DNA of 46,747 bases from Bacteroidales bacterium UBA5281 (GTDB lineage: Bacteria > Bacteroidota > Bacteroidia > Bacteroidales > Lentimicrobiaceae), in contig DHSR01000057.1 in NCBI GenBank assembly GCA_002410555.1, forward strand, positions 486 to 47,232, in the 5' to 3' direction. The notes beneath the pieces were generated by a model. That model was not told the DNA's origin and made no database searches. It saw nothing but the letters and a program-made list of their open reading frames with translations. Position numbers and translations under genes: made by a program. Position 1 is the first letter of the stretch; every line of letters begins with the position of its first letter. Shown piece after piece: positions 41,526-46,747 of this stretch.

Positions 41526-41765
41526 ATGGAAATTAAAATTTTGGGCCCCGGGTGCCCCAATTGTAAAACCCTCGAAAAAATGACCCGTGAAGCTGTAAGC
41601 CTTTCGGGTGTAGATGCCAACATCACCAAAGAGGAAGACATCATGAAAATAGTAGGTTATGGGGTGATGAAAACCCCCGGCCTGGTTATTAATGGTAAAG
41701 TGGTGCTGTCGGGCCGGTTGCCGTCCTCCAAAGAAATCATTGAATTGATCAATAACAACAAATAA
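41526..41765 (+). CDS. Mini-thioredoxin (MTH895-like) of the ars operon
   Basis: 79 residues from the ATG at 41526; an ATG at 41484 is open but lies in a repeat (CCGCCTGAGGCGAACAGGTA) also seen near base 373. The active site is GPGCPNCKTLE (C10, C13), with cis-Pro in MKTPGLVINGKVV. The small redox-active fold occurs beside COG0701 permeases and arsenic genes in many bacteria. It may reduce ArsC or serve with ArsF; it could correspond to ArsE of the arsEFG system, which I cannot confirm. It is 5 bp before the arsF-like gene. Confidence 0.88.
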   Translation: MEIKILGPGCPNCKTLEKMTREAVSLSGVDANITKEEDIMKIVGYGVMKTPGLVINGKVVLSGRLPSSKEIIELINNNK

Positions 41766-41770
41766 ACACC

Positions 41771-42181
41771 ATGAAAGCAATTAAATTTTTAGGAATACTG
41801 GTAGTTCTTATGGGCACAATCCTCGCCTGTTCAGAACAGAAAGTTAAAAATACCGAAGTAGCAAGCGTTGAAAATAACGGTGGGGTTGAAGTGTATTACT
41901 TCCATAACGCGCGCCGTTGTGCCACCTGTGAAGCCGTTGAGGAACAATCAAAAACTGCACTGCAGGAAATGTACGGTAACGATATTAAACTGCTCGTATA
42001 CAATCTTGAAGACAAGGAAGGTGCCGGCAAAGCTGAGGCGCTGGATGTTTCGGGGCAAACCTTGCTGGTAGTTTCGGGTTCCACCAAAATAGACCTGACC
42101 AACGAAGCATTTTTATATGCACGAACCAATCCTGAAAAGCTAAAGCAAACATTGAAAGAAAATATTGATCCGCTGCTTTAA
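41771..42181 (+). CDS. ArsF-like thioredoxin-fold lipoprotein
   Basis: 136 residues. A lipoprotein signal (VVLMGTILAC, lipid Cys C20) places it on the periplasmic side. A redox motif C50-A-T-C53 (FHNARRCATCEAVEEQ) leads a thioredoxin-like fold. It matches proteins named ArsF, the partner of ArsE in nitro-aromatic arsenical reduction. The operon position, just before an ArsG-type permease, supports this. Electron donors are not in view. The enzymatic role is taken from the named family, not shown by sequence alone. Confidence 0.8.
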   Translation: MKAIKFLGILVVLMGTILACSEQKVKNTEVASVENNGGVEVYYFHNARRCATCEAVEEQSKTALQEMYGNDIKLLVYNLEDKEGAGKAEALDVSGQTLLVVSGSTKIDLTNEAFLYARTNPEKLKQTLKENIDPLL

Positions 42182-42236
42182 GCGAAAATGCAACTGTCTT
42201 AAGTACATTCCTGATTTTAACTGCTTCAATTGCTTT

Positions 42237-42938
42237 ATGGAGACTTTTCTGCAAAACCTGTTCAGCAACAGTTCAATGCCTGTTGTTTCAGCCTTCCTGC
42301 TGGGCATGATGATGGCCATAAGCCCTTGTCCGATGGCTACCAATATTACCGCTATTGGCTTTATTGGTAAAGATGTTGACGACCGTAAGCGCGTTTTCAT
42401 CAATGGGCTTATTTACACACTTGGCAGGGCTTTGGCCTATACGCTGCTGGCTGTAATCATATTTATCGGTGCCGATCAATTTAAAATTTCCGGCTGGTTT
42501 CAGCAGTATGGCGAAAAAATCATCGGGCCGCTAATGCTGGTTATCGGTGTGCTGATGCTGGATGTAATCCGGCTTAATTTTCCAGGATTTAATAACCTTA
42601 CCCAAAGGTTCCAACGCAAAAGCAAACACAGTTATTGGGATGTACTGCTTATCGGTGTAGTATTTGCCCTTGCGTTTTGTCCGTACAGCGGAGTTTTGTA
42701 TTTCGGTATGCTTATTCCCATGACCGTGAGCAGTGCCTCTGGATTGTATTTGCCCGTTGTCTTTGCATTTGCTACCGGCCTGCCGGTAATTCTTTTTGCC
42801 TGGCTGATTGCCTATACGGTTTCAGGGGTAGGTAAGGTCTATAACAGCCTTAAATCCTTTGAAGTCTGGTTCCGCAGGATAGTTTCGGTGATTTTCATTA
42901 TCGTGGGAATATACTACATTGTAGTTATTTACTTTTAA
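42237..42938 (+). CDS. ArsG-like efflux permease (DsbD/CcdA-type membrane protein)
   Basis: 233 residues from the ATG at 42237; the frame is open 24 codons upstream, but that part would overlap arsF. About six membrane helices. AISPCPMATNITAIGFIGKD and ALAFCPYSGVLYFGMLIPM are the paired Cys-Pro motifs of the CcdA/DsbD family, and this subgroup is named ArsG (trivalent aromatic arsenical efflux). It could alternatively move reducing power across the membrane to the preceding thioredoxin-fold lipoprotein. Both ideas fit the neighbourhood. Confidence 0.82.
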   Translation: METFLQNLFSNSSMPVVSAFLLGMMMAISPCPMATNITAIGFIGKDVDDRKRVFINGLIYTLGRALAYTLLAVIIFIGADQFKISGWFQQYGEKIIGPLMLVIGVLMLDVIRLNFPGFNNLTQRFQRKSKHSYWDVLLIGVVFALAFCPYSGVLYFGMLIPMTVSSASGLYLPVVFAFATGLPVILFAWLIAYTVSGVGKVYNSLKSFEVWFRRIVSVIFIIVGIYYIVVIYF

Positions 42939-42979
42939 AATTTTACCATCCGTCAGGGAAAGGGAAGAGAGACAATCAA

Positions 42980-44299
42980 ATGGAAGTAAAAAAAGAATTT
43001 AAAATACTAGGCTGGATCATCGCTGTTTTTGTATTTGCCTATTACATGCCCATTGAAAGCCTGCGCTATAGGGAGGCTGTTATTGCCATGTTCGATCTTG
43101 CAAAATGGTATGCGCGCGAGCATGTAATCCTTTGCTTACTGCCCGCCTTTTTTATTGCAGGTGTGATTGCCGTTTTTGTCAGCCAGGGAGCCGTTATGAA
43201 ATATTTTGGGGCAAAGGCAAAAAAATGGGTGGCTTATACCGTAGCTTCTGTATCCGGTACCATCCTGGCTGTATGCAGTTGTACCATCCTGCCATTGTTT
43301 TCAAGTATACATAAGCGGGGTGCAGGTTTGGGTCCGGCCATAGCATTTTTATATTCCGGTCCGGCCATAAACATTTTGGCGATTATTCTCACAGCCCGTA
43401 TTTTAGGTTTTGAAATGGGTGTTGCCCGAGTTGTTGGAGCCGTCATTTTTGCCATAGTCATCGGCTCATTGATGTCTCTTATCTATCGTAAGGAAGAAAA
43501 AGCACGCCAGGAAGAACAGCTTAATTTCCCTGATATACCTGATAAGCGGCCCATGTGGAAAACAGCCTTTCATTTTTTTATCCTGGTGGCCATACTCATA
43601 TTTGCCAATTGGGGCAGGCCCGGTGATGAAACCACCTCTGGCATATGGTATTGGATCTGGTCCAATAAATGGATCATTACCTCCTTTTTTTCTGTTTTCC
43701 TGGTGATTTCACTTATTTATATTCTTAAGCTGAAGTGGCAATATGTGCTACTGGCTGTACTGGCAACGGCGGTTTCTGCCTGGCTCTCTGCTTCACCACT
43801 CATACCAATGGTGGCAGGTATGGCAGGCTTGAGCATCATAACTCTGACTGATAAACGTGATCCCGACAACCGTGAATGGACGCTTTCATCCTGGGACTTT
43901 GCCAAACAGATTATGCCCCTGCTTGCTCTGGGTGTGCTCATTGCCGGATTTTTGCTTGGTTCCACGCATGATGATACCGCTCTGGCCGGAATAATTCCCA
44001 GTGCATGGATTGCCGGACTGGTAGGCGGGAATTCGGTCTTTTCCAACTTCTTTGCTTCAGTAGTAGGCGCCTTTATGTATTTTGCCACCCTCACAGAAGT
44101 GCCCATTTTGCAAGGACTTTTGGCTGCGGGTATGGGCAAGGGACCGGCTTTGGCGTTATTGTTGGCAGGGCCATCGCTCTCATTGCCCAATATGCTCGTT
44201 ATCCGGGGCATTCTGGGTACGCAAAAAACCGTGGTATATGTTACCCTTGTAGTGATTATGGCTACAATTAGCGGATTGATTTACGGTTCGCTTTTTTAG
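42980..44299 (+). CDS. COG0701/PF03773 permease, ArsP-like
   Basis: 439 residues with about ten hydrophobic segments. The hallmark is ILAVCSCTILPLFSSIHKRG followed by GPAIAFLYSGPAINI, repeated in weaker form as IAGLVGGNSVFSNFFAS. This is the permease family of ArsP, which exports trivalent organoarsenicals. A cytoplasmic loop (RKEEKARQEEQLNFPDI) divides the protein. It ends the ars operon, 42 bp after the ArsG-like gene, and converges with the omega-amidase gene, leaving 29 bp between stops. Confidence 0.88.
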   Translation: MEVKKEFKILGWIIAVFVFAYYMPIESLRYREAVIAMFDLAKWYAREHVILCLLPAFFIAGVIAVFVSQGAVMKYFGAKAKKWVAYTVASVSGTILAVCSCTILPLFSSIHKRGAGLGPAIAFLYSGPAINILAIILTARILGFEMGVARVVGAVIFAIVIGSLMSLIYRKEEKARQEEQLNFPDIPDKRPMWKTAFHFFILVAILIFANWGRPGDETTSGIWYWIWSNKWIITSFFSVFLVISLIYILKLKWQYVLLAVLATAVSAWLSASPLIPMVAGMAGLSIITLTDKRDPDNREWTLSSWDFAKQIMPLLALGVLIAGFLLGSTHDDTALAGIIPSAWIAGLVGGNSVFSNFFASVVGAFMYFATLTEVPILQGLLAAGMGKGPALALLLAGPSLSLPNMLVIRGILGTQKTVVYVTLVVIMATISGLIYGSLF

Positions 44300-44328
44300 T
44301 ACCCCTGGCACCTGTTCCTATCCGGGAC

Positions 44329-45135
44329 TTAAATACCTTTTATATGAAACTCATCCCAGTCAAGTCCTACGGCAAATGATTTCCGGTAAGCGGCCAGTTG
44401 ATCATAATCAAGAACTTTAGTGCCTACAAACTCCTTATCCTCGGGAGCCGATAATATTATACGGCCTTTTGGATCAATCACCCTGGAATGTCCGTTGTGT
44501 GGAATGCCATTTCCGTCGGCACCAATCCGGTTTACACCGATGCAATAGGCCTGATTTTCAATGGCGCGGGCCTGAAGCAGCGTATCCCACATATGAATGC
44601 GACTGGCAGGCCAGTTGGCAACATAATAAACCAGGTCATATTCATGAACGCCATTGGTCAGACGGTTTTTGCTCCAAACCGGAAAACGCAGGTCATAGCA
44701 TACCAGTGGCCTGACTTTCCATCCTTTTAATTCAACAATCAACGGGTTATTACCGGCGGTATAATGGTGGTGTTCATTGGCCATCCTGAAAAGGTGGCGT
44801 TTATCGGTAACCTCATAACTTCCATCGGGCCGCATCCAGACCAGGCGGTTGAAGATTTTATTTTTTTCAATGATGGCTATACTTCCTGTAACCACACATG
44901 ATAGCTTACCCGCCTGAGTTGCCATCCATTGCATCACCCGGCCATTCATCGGATCGGCAATTTGCTGCGAATCGGTAACAAATCCCGTAGCAAACATCTC
45001 TGGCAGCACAATCAGATCGGTCTGTCCGGCCAATGGTTCCAGCTTGCGATTAAAAATATCGAGATTATTTTCTTTTTCCGCCCATTCCAGCGGAGTTTGA
45101 ACAATAGATATACTTAGTGGTTCCGGAGATTTCAT
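44329..45135 (-). CDS. Nitrilase-family omega-amidase (YafV/Nit2-like)
   Basis: 268 residues. The nitrilase Glu-Lys-Cys triad is visible: E46 (IVLPEMFATGF), K112 (VTDKRHLFRM) and C146 (RPLVCYDLRFPVWS). YVANWPASRIHMWDTLLQAR and GVNRIGADGNGIPHNGHS are characteristic of the omega-amidase subgroup, which hydrolyses alpha-ketoglutaramate or alpha-ketosuccinamate. It is the second gene after an aminotransferase (37 bp gap), as expected for glutamine transamination coupled to keto-acid amide hydrolysis. Confidence 0.92.
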   Translation of the reverse strand: MKSPEPLSISIVQTPLEWAEKENNLDIFNRKLEPLAGQTDLIVLPEMFATGFVTDSQQIADPMNGRVMQWMATQAGKLSCVVTGSIAIIEKNKIFNRLVWMRPDGSYEVTDKRHLFRMANEHHHYTAGNNPLIVELKGWKVRPLVCYDLRFPVWSKNRLTNGVHEYDLVYYVANWPASRIHMWDTLLQARAIENQAYCIGVNRIGADGNGIPHNGHSRVIDPKGRIILSAPEDKEFVGTKVLDYDQLAAYRKSFAVGLDWDEFHIKGI

Positions 45136-45172
45136 GATTTTATGATTGGCTCAAAATAAGCTGTCAATAATT

Positions 45173-46330
45173 TTAGATCCTGCAAAGGATTTCGGCTGCT
45201 TTTTCAAGGGTTTCATCTGTCTTGGCAAAACAGAAACGCAGCATTTTATTGTCCTCTTGCTTTTGGTAAAACGAAGAAACTGGTATGGAAGCGATTTTAT
45301 TTTCTTTAACCAGCCTTTCGGCGAAGGCCATTTCCCTTTCTTTACTGATGTTCCCGTAGTTCAACAATTGGAAATAGGTACCTGAGGCAGGGATGGCTTT
45401 AAAGCGGGAACCTTTGATAAGCTTCAGAAACTTGTCGCGTTTTTCCTGGTAAAAGCTATGCAGGTGAAGATAGTTATCGGGGTTTTTCAGGTAATCCGAA
45501 ATGGCGAGCTGCACGGGAGTATTCACTGCAAAAACAACAAATTGATGAACTTTCCGCAATTCAGCGGTGAGTTGGGCAGGTGCCAGTACAAACCCGCATT
45601 TCCAGCCGGTAGCATGAAAAGTTTTACCAAACGAACCCACAATGAGTGAACGAGATGCAAGGGCCGGATACTTGCAAATGCTCTCATGGATGAGGTCATC
45701 GAAGATCAGGTGTTCGTATACTTCGTCACTAAGAATAAGAATATCCCGGTTGCGGAGCAGCAACTCTAATTTCTTCAGGTCCTCAGCTTTAATCACAGTT
45801 CCGGTGGGATTATGCGGAGAGTTTAAGATAATCATCCGGGTGCTTCCGGTAATCAGTCCGGGAAAGGTTTCCCAGTTGATAGAATAATCCGGGGCCTGAA
45901 GTTTGGCGTGTTTTACCATACCACCCTGCAAAGTAACGGCCGGGCCATAACTGTCGTATGCCGGTTCCATTACAATTACTTCATCACCCGGTCGTATAAA
46001 AGCTGCTATGGTACTAAACAAACCTTGAGTAGCGCCGGCAGTAATGGTGATATCGGTTTCAGGATGATAATTTACCTTGTATTTTTTCTCAAACATTTCA
46101 GAAATTCCTTCACGAAGAGACAAAACTCCGGGCATCGGAGCATACTGATTGTGTCCCTTTCTCATATAGCTGTGTACCAGCTTAATCAGCTCTTCCGAAA
46201 TGGGAAAATCGGGAAAACCCTGTGACAGGTTCAACGCATTGTGTTCTTTTGCAAGTGCAGACATAACCGCAAAAATGCTGGTGCCGGTGAAGGGTAATTT
46301 TGAAACGGTATTGCCGGTGTATTTATCCAT
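45173..46330 (-). CDS. PLP-dependent aminotransferase, YbdL/methionine (glutamine transaminase) type
   Basis: 385 residues, fold-type I. NLSQGFPDFPISEEL and NQYAPMPGVLSLREGISEM mark the methionine/kynurenine aminotransferase-like group. ITITAGATQGLFSTIAAF, LNSPHNPTGTV and ILSDEVYEHLIFD follow, and the PLP lysine is in VGSFGKTFHATGWK. It would transaminate 4-methylthio-2-oxobutanoate to methionine with glutamine as donor, and the adjacent omega-amidase would remove the 2-ketoglutaramate. The start ATG follows a TATATTTG element by 23 bases. Confidence 0.93.
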   Translation of the reverse strand: MDKYTGNTVSKLPFTGTSIFAVMSALAKEHNALNLSQGFPDFPISEELIKLVHSYMRKGHNQYAPMPGVLSLREGISEMFEKKYKVNYHPETDITITAGATQGLFSTIAAFIRPGDEVIVMEPAYDSYGPAVTLQGGMVKHAKLQAPDYSINWETFPGLITGSTRMIILNSPHNPTGTVIKAEDLKKLELLLRNRDILILSDEVYEHLIFDDLIHESICKYPALASRSLIVGSFGKTFHATGWKCGFVLAPAQLTAELRKVHQFVVFAVNTPVQLAISDYLKNPDNYLHLHSFYQEKRDKFLKLIKGSRFKAIPASGTYFQLLNYGNISKEREMAFAERLVKENKIASIPVSSFYQKQEDNKMLRFCFAKTDETLEKAAEILCRI

Positions 46331-46353
46331 CGGGATGTTGGTTTGATGTTGGG

Positions 46354-46361
46354 CAAATATA
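46354..46361 (-). promoter_or_regulatory. -7 promoter element of the aminotransferase/omega-amidase operon
   Basis: The minus strand reads TATATTTG, an exact TAnnTTTG, 23 bases before the ATG at 46330. Confidence 0.6.
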
Positions 46362-46747
46362 GTGAAATGAAGAATGAGCTTAGTATAAAAACTCCTTTTT
46401 TGCCACTAAGACACAAAGATACAAAGCCTCACCAAGATTTAATCACTGATATACAGCTCTTTGTGCAACCTTGTAAATTGGTATTTTAATGACATTTTTT
46501 TATTTATACCTTTATAGCCTGGACTCAAGAATAGAATAACCCAATTCATAGGAATGAGTATAGGACTTTTTATTTAATGAGGTTCATGCAGGAACTTCAA
46601 AACCCGCTTCACCTCACCCTGCCCTCTCCTCAAGGAGAGGGTGAAGCATGGGTAAGGGGAGATGTTTTGAGCCATAAGTATTCTTAATGCAAAGTACAAA
46701 TCTGTGAATAGTAGTATTTAGCTCCCTGGTATCACCTCACCCTGCCC
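46362..46747. repeat. Intergenic region with direct repeat and hairpin at window end
   Basis: CACCTCACCCTGCCC occurs at 46610-46624 and again at 46733-46747, where the window stops. After the first copy, CCCTCTCCTCAAGGAGAGGG forms a hairpin with a short loop. No gene is supported here. Confidence 0.6.

Overview
The window looks like chromosome from a member of the Bacteroidota (Bacteroidales-like, roughly 40-45% G+C by eye). Many genes are preceded by the Bacteroidota -7 element TAnnTTTG, Shine-Dalgarno sites are rarely visible, and several families are typical of the phylum: Bacteroidota-type LptD, GH92 glycosidase, 6-bladed beta-propeller protein, paired MutA/MutB, AAA_14-DUF4143 ATPases. 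I saw no rRNA, tRNA, CRISPR array, transposase or phage gene.

Layout. Bases 1-345 hold a tandem duplication of non-coding repeat. 396-6423 is an envelope/housekeeping block: a YebC-type regulator, an MCE/MlaD protein and an N-acetylmuramoyl-L-alanine amidase on the minus strand, and a divergent lptD. 6424-17530 is the accessory part. It contains a large thioredoxin-like secreted protein, two paralogous ATPase-nuclease fusion genes each bracketed by its own direct repeat, an ECF sigma/anti-sigma/beta-propeller operon, and a second copy of the sigma gene made by segmental duplication. In the second copy the anti-sigma gene is a remnant, next to a 5'-truncated gene with a bacteriocin-like Gly-rich tail. 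Short intergenic repeats, one family MITE-like with CCCTGACAGGG ends, lie throughout this part.

17715-21881 encodes methylmalonyl-CoA mutase small and large subunits, followed by a hairpin terminator. 22277-28169 carries a lipoprotein, a CYTH protein overlapping a PPK2 polyphosphate kinase, an alanine/ornithine racemase-type enzyme, a DEDDh exonuclease and two small conserved proteins. 28307-40415 carries mfd, a GH92 glycosidase, a DEAD-box helicase, a serine hydrolase, a radical SAM protein, a universal stress protein and rtcB.

40689-44299 is a compact arsenic/organoarsenical resistance operon (arsR, arsC, a mini-thioredoxin, arsF-like, arsG-like, COG0701 permease). A palindromic operator candidate overlaps its promoter. 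44329-46330 is a two-gene aminotransferase plus omega-amidase operon, which suggests the glutamine-transaminase/omega-amidase route used in methionine salvage.

The best candidate for something undescribed is the pair of AAA_14-DUF4143 ATPase/PD-(D/E)XK genes at 9216-10361 and 15356-16498. Each is flanked on both sides by a direct repeat that is specific to that gene, and the upstream copy sits next to the promoter. This would fit a self-contained cassette or an autoregulated nuclease recognising its own flanks. It is a hypothesis from sequence only.
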